Assembly: GCA_937927915.1 (NCBI GenBank)
Contig: CALGKB010000004.1
Span: forward strand, 372,001-436,000
Source of the DNA: an uncultured Pseudanabaenaceae cyanobacterium
GTDB lineage: Bacteria; Cyanobacteriota; Cyanobacteriia; Pseudanabaenales; Pseudanabaenaceae
Length of the DNA stretch: 64,000 bases
Direction of reading: 5' to 3'
Part shown: positions 38,358 through 48,345 of the stretch, in pieces
How the letters are laid out: the number at the start of each line of letters is the position of its first letter
Position numbering within the stretch: position 1 is the first letter of the stretch
The notes under the pieces: generated by a model
Databases searched by the model: none
What the model saw: only the letters and a program-made list of their open reading frames with translations
Told to the model about the DNA's origin: nothing
Program-made: the position numbers and the translations under genes

Positions 38358-38876
38358 ATGAATTTCGCCTACTCTATGAACCTACCGATTCCTGAAAGTC
38401 TGCGCCCTGTCCTTACTTTCGTCCATCCTACCTTGATGTGGGTGACCCTAGGGGTGATGCTCTATGCTGGTTACCTGGGTATGCAAGTGCGCAAATTGCG
38501 TCTAGCCAAGGGGGAAGAGAAAAAAGCCCTGCAAGAAGAGGCAGGGGGTACCCTCAAAACTCTCAAGGACAAGCACTTTGTGACGGGTTCTCTCCTCCTG
38601 ATTGGCTTGGTGATGGGGAGCATTGGCGGTATGGCTGTTACCTACATCAACAACAACAAGTTGTTTGTTGGACCCCACCTCCTTGTCGGGTTGAGTGTGG
38701 TTGCTTTGGCTACCCTCAGTGCTGGTTTGGTGCCCTGGATGCAGAAGGGGAAAGAGTGGGCAAGATTGACCCATATCTCCCTCAACACCCTGCTAGTCAG
38801 CTTTTTCCTCTGGCAGGCAGCAACGGGGGTACAAATTGTGCAACGTATTCTGGAATCTATGTCTAAGGCTTCCTAG
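38358..38876 (+). CDS. DUF4079-type membrane protein
   Basis: 172 residues from the ATG at 38358, which lies 5 bp after the DUF309 gene; MNLPIP 18 bp further on is an alternative start. Four membrane helices (about 20-45, 72-98, 105-128 and 140-162) are separated by a charged loop with [20 protein letters not shown]. The pattern fits the DUF4079 family found in cyanobacteria and plastids. The function is unknown. Confidence 0.8.
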   Translation: MNFAYSMNLPIPESLRPVLTFVHPTLMWVTLGVMLYAGYLGMQVRKLRLAKGEEKKALQEEAGGTLKTLKDKHFVTGSLLLIGLVMGSIGGMAVTYINNNKLFVGPHLLVGLSVVALATLSAGLVPWMQKGKEWARLTHISLNTLLVSFFLWQAATGVQIVQRILESMSKAS

Positions 38877-38878
38877 GT

Positions 38879-39649
38879 ATGTCTTTTCTTGTGCATCGTC
38901 TGCCCGCCCTCAGGGATAACTATATTTTTCTCCTATTTGACCCCGATCGTTTAGAAGCGGCGGTGGTAGACCCTGCCGTAGGGGAGCCTGTCCTGGCTAA
39001 ACTACAGGAACTGGGGGCAAGACTAGTAGCCATTTTCAATACCCACCACCATAGTGACCATGTGGGGGGCAATCGTGATTTGCTGGCGGTCTATCCCCAG
39101 GCAGCGGTCTATGGGGGCGCAGAGGACAGGGGAAGAATTCCCGGGCAGACGGTGTTTTTGCAGGAGGGCGATCGGGTTACCTTTGGCAACGAAACAGGAG
39201 AGATTTTGTTTGTGCCAGGTCACACGCGGGGACACATTGCCTACTACTTCCCCCGATCGGGGCATCTGTTCTGCGGGGATACCCTGTTTAGTGGCGGCTG
39301 TGGCAGACTGTTTGAGGGTACGCCGAGCCAAATGGTGCAATCTCTCTCTAAACTCCGCCAATTGCCTGATACCACCCAGGTTTGGTGTGCCCATGAATAT
39401 ACCCTCAACAACCTCAAATTTGCCCTCACCGTTGACCCCGACAACCATGCCCTCCGTGCCCGCTTCCAGGTAGTGCAGGCAATGCGTGCCGCCGACCAAC
39501 CTACTATTCCCTCCACGATCGGTTTGGAAAAATCTGTCAACCCCTTCCTGCGCTGGGATACCCCCTCTCTACAGGCAGCCACAGGACATACAGAACCCGA
39601 TCGGGTTTTTGGCAAGCTGCGGGGCATGAAAGACCTCTATGCCGGCTAG
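38879..39649 (+). CDS. gloB: Hydroxyacylglutathione hydrolase (glyoxalase II)
   Basis: 256 residues. A metallo-beta-lactamase fold with the zinc motif [43 protein letters not shown] and [13 protein letters not shown]. The C-terminal domain matches GloB ([11 protein letters not shown]). It hydrolyses S-lactoylglutathione. It overlaps thiL by 11 bp. Confidence 0.95.
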   Translation: MSFLVHRLPALRDNYIFLLFDPDRLEAAVVDPAVGEPVLAKLQELGARLVAIFNTHHHSDHVGGNRDLLAVYPQAAVYGGAEDRGRIPGQTVFLQEGDRVTFGNETGEILFVPGHTRGHIAYYFPRSGHLFCGDTLFSGGCGRLFEGTPSQMVQSLSKLRQLPDTTQVWCAHEYTLNNLKFALTVDPDNHALRARFQVVQAMRAADQPTIPSTIGLEKSVNPFLRWDTPSLQAATGHTEPDRVFGKLRGMKDLYAG

Positions 39650-40613
39650 AGGCGACGCTCAAAAGGTCAGGGATGTGGGGGAAGCAGGTTTGCTAGAGCT
39701 TTTCCGTCCCTTTTGTGACAGTCGGGTAGGGGATGATGCCGCTCTGTTGGGGAGCACTTTGCCTGACCACAGTGTTGTGATTACAACGGATATGTTGGTG
39801 GAAGGGGTGCACTTCAGTCCCCAAACTACAGCAGCAGAAGATGTCGGCTGGCGGGCAGCAGCAGCGAGTCTCTCTGACCTAGCGGCAATGGGAGGGAAAC
39901 CCTGGGGCTTAGTGGTAGCAGTGGGTCTGCAGCCGGAAACTGCCGTCAGTTGGATCGAGGGAGTCTATCGCGGCTTCCAAGAGTGCCTCAAAACCTACGA
40001 CACCGTCCTGGTGGGGGGGGATACCGTCCGCTCCCATTGCAATGTCATCAGTGTCACTGCCCTGGGGCAAGTACCCTACAACCAAGCCATCTATCGCCAC
40101 ACCGCCAAACCGGGCGATCGGGTGTTAATTACAGGTGCCCATGGTCTATCTAAGGCGGGCTTAGAAATCCTCCTGCAGCCTGAGCTAGGAGTAGATTTGA
40201 CAGAACAGGAACGGGAAATGCTCCACCGTGCCCATCAACGCCCCTGCCCCCGTCTAGATGTCATCCCTCTCCTGTGGCAATACACCGATCGGGTCTGTGG
40301 TATGGATAGCAGTGACGGTCTGGCGGATGCCATCTTGCAAATCTGTCACCTCAGTCAGGTGGGTTGCACGATCGATTGGGCAAATTTCCCCCTGCCGGCA
40401 TCAGTGGAAAAGGTGGCAAGGGTAGCCCAGGCAAATCCCCTGGACTGGGTGCTGTATGGGGGGGAAGATTTTGAACTGGTTCTCTGTCTGCCTGACACCG
40501 CCGCCATCGCTCTACAAAAACAACTACCAGGCAGCCTTATCATCGGTACAATCACAGAGGGCGAGGGGGGGATCAATCTACCCCAGGGAAGAGCCTTTCA
40601 ACATTTTGTCTAA
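39639..40613 (+). CDS. thiL: Thiamine-monophosphate kinase
   Basis: 324 residues. Its PurM-like fold shows [40 protein letters not shown], and the C-terminal [13 protein letters not shown]. It makes thiamine diphosphate. Its start overlaps gloB, and it is followed 51 bp later by tpiA. With thiG and thiD it is the third thiamine gene in the window, each in a separate operon. Confidence 0.95.
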   Translation: MPARGDAQKVRDVGEAGLLELFRPFCDSRVGDDAALLGSTLPDHSVVITTDMLVEGVHFSPQTTAAEDVGWRAAAASLSDLAAMGGKPWGLVVAVGLQPETAVSWIEGVYRGFQECLKTYDTVLVGGDTVRSHCNVISVTALGQVPYNQAIYRHTAKPGDRVLITGAHGLSKAGLEILLQPELGVDLTEQEREMLHRAHQRPCPRLDVIPLLWQYTDRVCGMDSSDGLADAILQICHLSQVGCTIDWANFPLPASVEKVARVAQANPLDWVLYGGEDFELVLCLPDTAAIALQKQLPGSLIIGTITEGEGGINLPQGRAFQHFV

Positions 40614-40664
40614 ACTAGCTCCGCCACAGGATATACTAGACAGAATCGAGAGAGAGGGGAAAGC

Positions 40665-41453
40665 GTGAACTACGGTCGCAAGCAGATTATCGCGGGCAAC
40701 TGGAAAATGTACAAGACCCAGCCAGAGGCGAAGGATTTCTTGATTAAATTTCTACCTCAACTCCACAGCGATCGGGTGTGGTGGTTAGATGAACAAAAGC
40801 AGGACTGCATCCCTGACATTGTGATCTGTGCTCCCTTTACTAAGTTGCAATTCCTCTCGGAAATCCTGGTGCTGGCTCCCAAGAATTTGCTAATCGGTGC
40901 CCAAAACATTCACTGGGCAGACGAGGGTCCCTTTACGGGGGAAATTTCAGGGCAGATGCTCAATGAATACAACGTCCGCTATGTGATTGTGGGGCACAGT
41001 GAGCGTCGTCACTACTTCTGTGATACGGATGAAACAGTGCGCAAACGGGTCATGGCAGCCCAGGCCCACAACATCACTCCCATTCTCTGCGTTGGGGAAA
41101 CGAAATTGCAGCGGGAGTCCGGCTTAGCAGAAGATGTCCTCACCAGCCAACTGACCAATGCCCTGGAGGGAATTGACATCACTAACCTAGTTATTGCCTA
41201 TGAACCTGTGTGGGCGATCGGGACAGGGGATACCTGCCACCCCCAAGAGGCAAATCGGATGCTCAAACACATTCGCGCGGTGCTGGGTTCCGATCGGATT
41301 ACTCTCCTCTACGGTGGCTCGGTCAAACCTGATAATATTGATGACCTAATGGCACAGCCTGAAATTGACGGAGTCCTAGTTGGTGGCGCTAGTCTTGACC
41401 CCACTAGTTTTGCTAGGATAGTTAACTTCCATCTCCCCACACCCAGACCATGA
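40665..41453 (+). CDS. tpiA: Triosephosphate isomerase
   Basis: 262 residues from a GTG start. Catalytic residues are in place: Lys in AGNWKMYKT, His in VGHSERR, Glu in [11 protein letters not shown], and the phosphate loop [11 protein letters not shown]. It is slightly longer than the usual roughly 250 residues because of an insertion near residues 40-47 (WWLDEQKQD). It acts in glycolysis and the Calvin cycle. It overlaps the next gene by 4 bp (ATGA). Confidence 0.97.
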   Translation: MNYGRKQIIAGNWKMYKTQPEAKDFLIKFLPQLHSDRVWWLDEQKQDCIPDIVICAPFTKLQFLSEILVLAPKNLLIGAQNIHWADEGPFTGEISGQMLNEYNVRYVIVGHSERRHYFCDTDETVRKRVMAAQAHNITPILCVGETKLQRESGLAEDVLTSQLTNALEGIDITNLVIAYEPVWAIGTGDTCHPQEANRMLKHIRAVLGSDRITLLYGGSVKPDNIDDLMAQPEIDGVLVGGASLDPTSFARIVNFHLPTPRP

Positions 41454-42313
41454 GCGACCTGGAAAAGCCCAAGCGTCCCAAACGACCCAACCCACCCCCT
41501 CCCCCCGCCAAACCCAAATTGGAGTTGGTGCGGATTACTCCTAAGGCGCCGGTGGTTCAAGTGGAACCTCCTCCCCAGCCAGAAGTGGCGCAGGCGGCAG
41601 AGATTAGCCCTCCTATCCCCAAGGGACTACAGCCCATTACTCCTCCTACCACTCCCCTGCAGTACCGCGCGGTGGGTTTATTGGAAGGTCGGTTTATCCC
41701 AGAGGAATCGGACATCGGCAAGGGCACCCTGGTCACTCCCGATGGTCAAGCTCTCTCCTGCGTTGTCCTGGGCAAGATGATGTCCCTAATTCGCAAGAAG
41801 CTGCAACGCGATCGTTCCTACCTGTGGGTTGTCTATCCCCGCACACGCAGTGAAAATGCGGAACTCCACCTCCAGATTGCGGGGGTGTGGGCACCGGTGG
41901 AATTGGGCAAGTCGGAAACACCCATTGACCCTGGTTTTCCGGAGGGGCAATTCTCCATTCGCGGGGAAGTGGTGCAGGTGACCCCTGACCAGATTGTGGT
42001 AAAAATCAAACGCAGTGATGCCAAAGCCCAAATCAACAAGGCATTGCGGAAATTCAAGCTCAAAATTGCGGGCACTATACCCCCTGAACAGAAAAATTAC
42101 TTCTGGGATATGACCGTAGTGCGGGAGGGCAAAAATCTCCGCTTTGTGGAGGGAAAGGCTTTAGAACCGATCGTGCAACAGAAGAAAACTGCTAAGCCCA
42201 AAAAGAAAAGCAAACCCCAGGGCAAAACCGCTGCCCCTAAATCCCCTAGACCTGCTCCCGCTGTCCTCGATCGTCCCCGTCCGCCCCGCCGCCCACCCCG
42301 TCCCCCCCAATAA
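41450..42313 (+). CDS. Proline-rich, basic-tailed hypothetical protein
   Basis: 287 residues. I do not recognise a family. A proline-rich disordered N-terminus (about 1-70) precedes a folded core (about 72-235: [40 protein letters not shown]), which looks beta-rich. A Lys/Pro/Arg-rich tail (238-287) follows. The basic tail suggests binding to nucleic acid or ribosomes, which is inference only. It is coupled to tpiA by the ATGA overlap. Confidence 0.78.
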   Translation: MSDLEKPKRPKRPNPPPPPAKPKLELVRITPKAPVVQVEPPPQPEVAQAAEISPPIPKGLQPITPPTTPLQYRAVGLLEGRFIPEESDIGKGTLVTPDGQALSCVVLGKMMSLIRKKLQRDRSYLWVVYPRTRSENAELHLQIAGVWAPVELGKSETPIDPGFPEGQFSIRGEVVQVTPDQIVVKIKRSDAKAQINKALRKFKLKIAGTIPPEQKNYFWDMTVVREGKNLRFVEGKALEPIVQQKKTAKPKKKSKPQGKTAAPKSPRPAPAVLDRPRPPRRPPRPPQ

Positions 42314-42318
42314 AAAAT

Positions 42319-43716
42319 CTACTGCTGATAAAATCGCGGCGTATAAACCCACACCCGATCGCCCCTGGGGATGACCCTAGTGTGACTAGAGCCGACTAAA
42401 ACGATCGTTTGCATATCCACCGCCTGGGGATCGAAGTCCTGCAGCGTGGTGATTTTAATTTCCTCCCCTGGGCGATCGAGATTGCTGCCCACCACAACCA
42501 CATTAGCAGCAGAACGGTATTGCAAGAGAATCTCTTTAGCTGCCTGAATTGGGTAACGACGGCTGGAGGAAGCGGGGTTATAGATGGCGATGACAAAATC
42601 AGTTTGGGCAAGGGCATGGAGACGATCGCTGATGACAGACCAGGGTTTGAGGTAGGGGGAGAGGGAAATGATTGCCAAGTCGTGTCCCAGGGGTGCGCCC
42701 ACCTTAGCCGCTAGAGTTTGGACAGCGGAAATGCCAGGGTGAAATGTGAGGTCAAAATTTATCTCACCGTCCATTTGTGCCAACACTTCCAGGACAGTAG
42801 TTGCCATACCAAAAATGCCCGCATCCCCCCCAGAAACCACTACAACCTGTCTTCCCTGTTGTGCTAGGCTTATAGCAAGTTGAGCGCGATCGGTTTCCTG
42901 TCTATTGTCAGAGGCATGGATATTTTTGTTATTAGTAAATCTATCTAACAGCTGGATGTAGGTGTGATAGCCAACTATATCAGTACTCTGGCTCAGAATT
43001 TGTTGCACTGCGGGGGTAATTTGGGCAAAACTGCCAGGACCTAAACCCACAACTGCCAACTTACCGCTGGGGGGGAGATATTGATAGGCAAGATGGGTAG
43101 CGCTTAAATCATGTACTGCCCCTGCTCTTGTGATAGTAATTTGGTGGTTAGCGTGATCACTAAGGGGTAGGTTGCTGTTAATTAACCAAGCAGGGGGAGG
43201 GAGGTCGGGGGGGCTAGTAATCTTCACTTTTGCCCCTGCCAACAAATCCGCGAGAAAGTGCTTTGCGTCCTCCATTGTATTTAGTAATTTATAGGGGGGG
43301 GGAGGGGAGAGTAAGTTCACCTGAAAACGGTTATTCCCTGTGGAAGTGATGGCAGGTTTAATCTGGAAAAGCTCAGCAATTTTAACCGCCAACTCATTGG
43401 CTCCCTGCAGCCCCCCTAAAAGGGGAACAACGGCGCTACCATCCTCTGCCACCGCTAGGACAGGGGGTTCTAGGGTTTTATCCTGCAGAATAGGGGCAAG
43501 ACTGCGAATCAAAATACCAGCACTACAAATACCCACCAAACCATAGCCCTGCCGATACAGTTCCTGACAGGTGGGGGCAAATTCTGTAAAGAAAATATCT
43601 GCTGATCGCACCCGTTTTGCCCAGCCATAGATTTTACTGCTGGGATAGAGAGATTGCATCGATCGGGCTGTTGTAACTGCCTGTTCCCCTAATACTAAAA
43701 TTGCCAATTCTCTCAT
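42319..43716 (-). CDS. cobJ: CbiG N-terminal domain-precorrin-3B C17-methyltransferase fusion
   Basis: 465 residues. Residues 1 to about 205 resemble CbiG (YGLVGICSAGILIRSLAPIL, SAVVPLLGGLQGANELA). Residues about 215-460 are a complete CobJ/CbiH tetrapyrrole methylase (VVGLGPGSFAQITPAVQQIL, VSGGDAGIFGMATTVLEVL, HPGISAVQTLAAKVGAPLGH, AIYNPASSSR). Such fusions are known in cyanobacteria; this one is on the short side. It is last in the gpx-cobH-cobI-cobJ operon, overlapping cobI by 4 bp. Confidence 0.9.
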   Translation of the reverse strand: MRELAILVLGEQAVTTARSMQSLYPSSKIYGWAKRVRSADIFFTEFAPTCQELYRQGYGLVGICSAGILIRSLAPILQDKTLEPPVLAVAEDGSAVVPLLGGLQGANELAVKIAELFQIKPAITSTGNNRFQVNLLSPPPPYKLLNTMEDAKHFLADLLAGAKVKITSPPDLPPPAWLINSNLPLSDHANHQITITRAGAVHDLSATHLAYQYLPPSGKLAVVGLGPGSFAQITPAVQQILSQSTDIVGYHTYIQLLDRFTNNKNIHASDNRQETDRAQLAISLAQQGRQVVVVSGGDAGIFGMATTVLEVLAQMDGEINFDLTFHPGISAVQTLAAKVGAPLGHDLAIISLSPYLKPWSVISDRLHALAQTDFVIAIYNPASSSRRYPIQAAKEILLQYRSAANVVVVGSNLDRPGEEIKITTLQDFDPQAVDMQTIVLVGSSHTRVIPRGDRVWVYTPRFYQQ

Positions 43717-44402
43717 AGGCGAGTGGCACTGGGAATGAGGATCAAAGAGAAATAGGGAACACGATCGGGATCGACTAGCTCTATGGGGATAATCTGTTGT
43801 GCCGTCATCGTTGCCCTTTCAATATAAATTGCCCGCCCTAGAAGCTGTAATTTCTCTAGGACCGATCGGACTTTAGCAAAGTGTCTTGTTAGTTTGATAA
43901 TGGCACAGGCATCCACATTAGTTAATTCAGCTTGCAATCTATCTACAGCCAAAGTAGCGGGGATAATTTTGAACACATCCTGGCGATAACTCAAGGGTAA
44001 GCCCAAGACCGCCGCTGCCCCCAAGGGGGAACAAATACCAGGAATCACCTCAATAGGATATTTCCCCTGCAACCTGGTAAACACATACATAAACGAACCG
44101 TACAGGAGAGGGTCACCCTCACAAATTACCCCTATGTCCTGTCCTTGGTCTAGGTAAGGTAGAATAGGAGCGATCGCTTTGTCGTAGTCTATTGCTGTGG
44201 CAGCAAGGGAGCGGGGTAAATGATAGACAACTTCCACTTGGTCGGGGCGCAAATACTGTGCCACAATTTCTCTAGCATTACTCCTCTGTCCCACCGCTGC
44301 TTGATAAACTACCACCCCACAGGACTGCAAAATGCGCAAACCCTTGAGCGTGATTAGTTCGGGGTCCCCAGGACCAACGCCGATGCCATAGATTTTAGTC
44401 AT
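43713..44402 (-). CDS. cobI: Precorrin-2 C20-methyltransferase
   Basis: 229 residues. The tetrapyrrole methylase motifs are present: YGIGVGPGDPELITLKGLRI at the N-terminus, VICEGDPLLYGSFMYVF and IPGICSPLGAAAVLGLPL. It adds the C20 methyl group in corrin synthesis. It overlaps both neighbours by 4 bp, so it is in a translationally coupled operon. Confidence 0.95.
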   Translation of the reverse strand: MTKIYGIGVGPGDPELITLKGLRILQSCGVVVYQAAVGQRSNAREIVAQYLRPDQVEVVYHLPRSLAATAIDYDKAIAPILPYLDQGQDIGVICEGDPLLYGSFMYVFTRLQGKYPIEVIPGICSPLGAAAVLGLPLSYRQDVFKIIPATLAVDRLQAELTNVDACAIIKLTRHFAKVRSVLEKLQLLGRAIYIERATMTAQQIIPIELVDPDRVPYFSLILIPSATRL

Positions 44403-45016
44403 GCCAAGGCTAAACCATTGACTGCTGCTACTGCTAAGCTGCTACCCCCCCTGCGCCCGTGCAAAGTGAGGAAAGGTATGCCCCACCGATTGGCTGCCAA
44501 AGCCTGCTTTGCCTCCACTGCCCCCACAAATCCCACCGGGAAGCCCAAAATCACCGCTGGTTTGGCGTAGCCCTCCTCCAATAACTCCAACAACCGAAAC
44601 AGAGCTGTAGGAGCATTACCGATCGCTACCACCGCCCCCGCCAAATAATCCCGCCATAGGTCTACTGCCACTGCCGAGCGAGTGTTACCTACCTTCTTTG
44701 CCAACTCTGGCACCTGAGGATGATGGAGCGTACAGATCACCGCATTTTGTGCTGGTAAAAAAGATTTGGTAATGCCTTGCGCCACCATTTCACTATCGCA
44801 TAGGATAGGAGCACCCCTTTGCAGCGCCTGTTTCCCGATCGTTGCCACCCCATCACCATAGGCTAGATCTGGGACGATGTCCGTCATACCGCAGCTGTGG
44901 ATCAAGCGCACCACGATCGGTTCCAGGTCAGGGGGCAGGTGGGACAGGTCTGTCTCCGCTCTGATCGTGGCAAAGGAACGGCGATAGATTTCTGCCCCAT
45001 CCCGCAGGTAGTCCAT
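44399..45016 (-). CDS. cobH: Precorrin-8X methylmutase
   Basis: 205 residues. It shows IYRRSFATIRAE, the catalytic histidine in RLIHSCGMTD, ILCDSEMVAQGI, and the C-terminal GFPVGFVGAVEAKQAL and LTLHGRRGGSSLAVAA. It moves the C11 methyl to C12 in the corrin ring. Its start overlaps the gpx stop by 1 bp. Confidence 0.95.
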   Translation of the reverse strand: MDYLRDGAEIYRRSFATIRAETDLSHLPPDLEPIVVRLIHSCGMTDIVPDLAYGDGVATIGKQALQRGAPILCDSEMVAQGITKSFLPAQNAVICTLHHPQVPELAKKVGNTRSAVAVDLWRDYLAGAVVAIGNAPTALFRLLELLEEGYAKPAVILGFPVGFVGAVEAKQALAANRWGIPFLTLHGRRGGSSLAVAAVNGLALA

Positions 45017-45492
45017 TAGGCGTTTAAGAGCGCTTCAATATCTTTGATTAGCTCTGGATTATCGGGAGCAACACTGGAGGGGTAATATTTTACCACCTTG
45101 CCCTGCTTGTCCACCAGGTACTTATTGAAATTCCACTGCACCTCACTGTTGGTCTCAGAAGTCAGGCATTGATAGACAGGCACCTTGTCAGGACCCTTCA
45201 CCTTGACCTTGCTAAACAGATCAAAGGTCACCCCGTAGCGAGACTTAGCAAACTCTTTGATTTCTGCCTCTGTGCCAGGCTCCTGTGCTCCAAAATCATT
45301 GCTGGGGAAGGCAAGAATGACAAAACCGCGGTCCTTGTACTTCTGATACAGCTCCTCCAAGCCCTTGTACTGGGGCGTGTAGCCGCACTGGGAGGCAACA
45401 TTGACCACTAAGCAGACCTTCCCTGCATACTGGGACAAGTTTACAGGCTGTCCATCGATATTGGTAACTGTGTATTCGTGTAAAGTGGGCAT
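45016..45492 (-). CDS. Glutathione peroxidase-like thiol peroxidase
   Basis: 158 residues from the ATG at 45492, which has a GGAAG ribosome-binding site; a GTG 12 bp upstream is the alternative. Motifs are the peroxidatic NVASQCGYTPQYKGLEELY (Cys, not Sec), FPSNDFGAQEPG and VQWNFNKYLVD. It reduces peroxides. It is oddly placed at the head of the cobalamin operon. Confidence 0.94.
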   Translation of the reverse strand: MPTLHEYTVTNIDGQPVNLSQYAGKVCLVVNVASQCGYTPQYKGLEELYQKYKDRGFVILAFPSNDFGAQEPGTEAEIKEFAKSRYGVTFDLFSKVKVKGPDKVPVYQCLTSETNSEVQWNFNKYLVDKQGKVVKYYPSSVAPDNPELIKDIEALLNA

Positions 45493-45518
45493 AGATTCTT
45501 CCACCTAGAGAACAGAGT

Positions 45519-46004
45519 ATGACAGAGGCGATCATCCTCATTGGCGTACCAGGGAGCGGCAAATCCACCCTTGCCCAAGCTATCCTCCAGCAGACCAGTA
45601 ATGCAGTAATTGTCAGTCCCGATCGGGTACGGGAACAGCTCTACGGTGATGCCAGGATTCAGGGTAACTGGAGTGAGATTTGGCGAGAAGTAGAAGCCGC
45701 CTTTGCCCGCGCCAGCGCCGATCGCTACTCCGTCATCTATGATGCCACAAACTACCGTGCGGAATATAGGCGGAAAGTTATAGACCTAGCCCGCAGGTAT
45801 GGCTTTGACCCTATTCGAGGCTGGTGGTTGAATGAACCCCTGTGGGTGTGCCTGCTACGCAACCAATACCGCGATCGGCAAGTACCGGAGGATGTCATTG
45901 TGGAGATGTACCGCCATTTACAACTCTCTCCCCCCCGTCTGCAGGAAGGGTTTGACTATCTTCTTTCCCCTCTCGCCAAAAATGAAAGTGAATGGATCGA
46001 CTAA
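45519..46004 (+). CDS. P-loop kinase of the AAA_33 / polynucleotide-kinase-like group
   Basis: 161 residues. Walker A is [13 protein letters not shown]. The following [12 protein letters not shown] and [18 protein letters not shown] resemble the 5'-kinase domain of T4 polynucleotide kinase and related P-loop kinases. The substrate (nucleic acid, nucleotide or small molecule) is not known. It is divergent from gpx, 26 bp away, and overlaps the RTX gene by 4 bp at the 3' end. Confidence 0.85.
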   Translation: MTEAIILIGVPGSGKSTLAQAILQQTSNAVIVSPDRVREQLYGDARIQGNWSEIWREVEAAFARASADRYSVIYDATNYRAEYRRKVIDLARRYGFDPIRGWWLNEPLWVCLLRNQYRDRQVPEDVIVEMYRHLQLSPPRLQEGFDYLLSPLAKNESEWID

Positions 46005-46963
46005 AACAGGGAGTTAGGGAAAATAAACAGGTTATCGGCAGTGAGATTCAGCCCCGTTGGTAACTGTACCACCACACTACTAAAATTGCCGCTAGAAGTG
46101 CCAGGGGCAGAACTGTTTTGGTTGTAAAACAGGCGACCATTACTGCGGTTGTAAACAAGGGGAGAACTACTGCTGGCAGCGCTGGTGTCGCTAGTAACAA
46201 TTGTTAGGAGATTAGAGCTATTTGCCAGCTCAGGAAAGCTAAAAACATCCAGCACCAGGAGATCATCAATGGGATCAAAGTCAGTGATAGTGTCAACCCC
46301 AATGGCGGCAAAACTGACCAGTGCTCCGCTTAGCTGCGGTGGTAGCTGACCTTCTAATAAGGTGTTGAGCAGATTAGCAACTTTACTGCTGTCCAGGTCC
46401 TGCAGGTAAACAAGGAGATTGTTGAGGAGACTAACCAAGTCAAGGCGCGTGACCAGGAATTTGTCTTTCCCTTCCCCACCTGTGAGGGTGTCGTTGCCTG
46501 TACCCCCAAACAGAAAATCATCGCCATTGCCTCCGATTAACCAATCATTGCCGCTTCCTCCCAACAGCCCGTCGTCCCCCTCTTCCCCCAGGAGCGTATC
46601 ATTGCCGCTACCGCCATCGAGAATATCGATCGCAGGGATGACCACCTCTTGCCCATTGATAACAATTGATAAATTGACAGGGGAATTACTAGCCCCCCTT
46701 AGGAAGTCATTGCCAGAACCGCCACTCAAAATGTCAGGAGCATCTCCCCCATCAAGGCTGTCAGACCCACTGCCTCCCACAAGTACATCGATGCCACCAT
46801 TCCCCACTAAAGTATCATCACCAGCACCGCCCACAATCACATCCGACAGGTCAGTGCCAACGATCGTGTCTGCTCTGTTAGTGCCAAGATTAAATCTCAG
46901 AAAGGACAAAAGAGGATTGTTCAGAGAAGGGAGAATACTCTGCGCCCAAAAAGATAAGTCCAT
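46001..46963 (-). CDS. RTX (hemolysin-type) calcium-binding repeat protein
   Basis: 320 residues. About ten GGxGxDxLxG nonapeptides occur in two blocks (about 40-90 and 112-165), separated by a 24-residue insert without repeats ([16 protein letters not shown]). The C-terminal region (about 170-320) is Ser/Leu-rich. RTX repeats fold into Ca2+-filled beta rolls after type I secretion. No catalytic domain is evident. No dedicated exporter is adjacent. Confidence 0.88.
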   Translation of the reverse strand: MDLSFWAQSILPSLNNPLLSFLRFNLGTNRADTIVGTDLSDVIVGGAGDDTLVGNGGIDVLVGGSGSDSLDGGDAPDILSGGSGNDFLRGASNSPVNLSIVINGQEVVIPAIDILDGGSGNDTLLGEEGDDGLLGGSGNDWLIGGNGDDFLFGGTGNDTLTGGEGKDKFLVTRLDLVSLLNNLLVYLQDLDSSKVANLLNTLLEGQLPPQLSGALVSFAAIGVDTITDFDPIDDLLVLDVFSFPELANSSNLLTIVTSDTSAASSSSPLVYNRSNGRLFYNQNSSAPGTSSGNFSSVVVQLPTGLNLTADNLFIFPNSLF

Positions 46964-47581
46964 AACCCGCTCCTTGTGACTAGATGATCAGGGTTGCTGT
47001 ACCGATCGATACCCCCCTATCTATGATGACACAAAAGGGATGTCCTTACCTAACCTAAGGCCTTCCTGTGCGTAGCTTGTCTCAAAAGCTATAGCGAGAT
47101 TGCCCCCAAATCAATTTATCCGGGGTGTACTGGGCATACACTAAGTTTATTCATTTAGCAGTCGATAGGATTGGGAATACTCTGACAGTGTTGGCATAAT
47201 AACTTACCTACCCTAGGCAAGATACTAAGATTGGCATATTAGAGTAACGAAGATTGCTTAACTCCAAATGATTATTACTCTATACCTACAAAGTTAAATT
47301 AATCTATCAGGGGAGATAATTTGCTACCACGATCGGTAAATTTATGCAAAATCAAACAGAAGTAATTAGAGAACTACCAGATTCAGCTCCCGTTTTCCTT
47401 GCGGTGCTTAGTTAAAATGTAGACTCAGTCAAATATTCCAGGCTTAAATAGCTAATAAACAGCTTAGCAAGTTTTTTTTCAATGTGCTTTTTGAAAATTG
47501 ACTTTAGAAAATTGTAATAAATTTGTCATATTCATTGGAGTGTATGCTAAGATTTTGTTACAAAGAGCAAAGGTGATTACT
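46964..47581. other. AT-rich intergenic region, no gene supported
   Basis: This 618-bp gap separates two divergent genes. A 23-codon frame at 47344-47415 has no supporting features. Before the response regulator, TTGAAA and TAATAA hexamers lie 18 bp apart near 47488-47520 and could be its promoter. The ribosome-binding site AAAGGTGA at about 47570 sits 5-6 bp before the ATG at 47582. No tRNA, repeat array or strong hairpin was found. Confidence 0.5.
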
Positions 47582-48202
47582 ATGGCAGAGAACACTATTT
47601 CTTTAGAGCAGTTACAAAAATTGGGTGGTAACCTTCTGCCTGACGGTAGATTGAGTTTTAATAGGGATATCTATGTCAAAGCCTGTTCTTTGTCCAAACA
47701 GTCGCCGCAACTCCTGACATCTATCCTAGAGAAGTACAAAGAATGCCAGATTGAATATCTATTAGTAGATGCTGATGACACGGTCACCCTCTGGCGTAAA
47801 GAAACACCCACCTACCCTGTCGTCAAACCCAAAGTTGCCCATATCGATGATAGTCCTGTAGAGGGTATGATTATGGAAAAAATTCTCACAAATTTGGGAT
47901 TCCCCTGTATACACATCAGTAATGCCCTGTTAGCTATTACTACTCTGATCAAAGTTAAGCCTGATTTTGTCTTTCTTGACCTCCATATGCCCATAGTTGA
48001 CGGCTATGAAATCTGTGCCCAATTGCGCAGGGTAGAGTCATTACAGCATATACCGATTGTTGTTCTCACCAGCAGTGATGGCTTAGTTGACCGTGTGCGT
48101 GCCAAAATCTGCGGTGCTACGGATTTTATGACTAAACCCATCAATTTGCAACGCATTCAACAAATGCTGACTAAATACTTGCCGCCAACCAGCGTCTTCT
48201 AG
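47582..48202 (+). CDS. Response regulator (PatA/PilG-like two-part protein)
   Basis: 206 residues from the ATG at 47582; the upstream open frame is AT-rich and not protein-like. A short N-terminal region (about 1-70) precedes a complete receiver domain (about 80-200) with VAHIDDSPVEGMI, the phosphoacceptor in FVFLDLHMPIVDGYE, VVLTSSDG, and the lysine in FMTKPINL. No output domain follows. Such proteins often act with type IV pilus chemotaxis-like systems in cyanobacteria, but no such genes are nearby. Confidence 0.88.
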   Translation: MAENTISLEQLQKLGGNLLPDGRLSFNRDIYVKACSLSKQSPQLLTSILEKYKECQIEYLLVDADDTVTLWRKETPTYPVVKPKVAHIDDSPVEGMIMEKILTNLGFPCIHISNALLAITTLIKVKPDFVFLDLHMPIVDGYEICAQLRRVESLQHIPIVVLTSSDGLVDRVRAKICGATDFMTKPINLQRIQQMLTKYLPPTSVF

Positions 48203-48226
48203 GTGTACAACAGCTAACCAGGGGTA

Positions 48227-48299
<73 letters not shown>

Positions 48300-48345
48300 T
48301 GGCGTTATATTAACGTAACATACTTATTAAGTCTAGGTCAAGTGT

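Noticed and set aside
45493..45518. Cobalamin riboswitch for the cob operon
   Set aside because: Only 26 bp separate gpx from the divergent gene, too short for a B12 element, and no B12-box sequence is seen.
47344..47415. 23-codon frame in the gap before the response regulator
   Set aside because: There is no clear ribosome-binding site and no recognisable motif, and chance frames of this size are frequent in AT-rich DNA.
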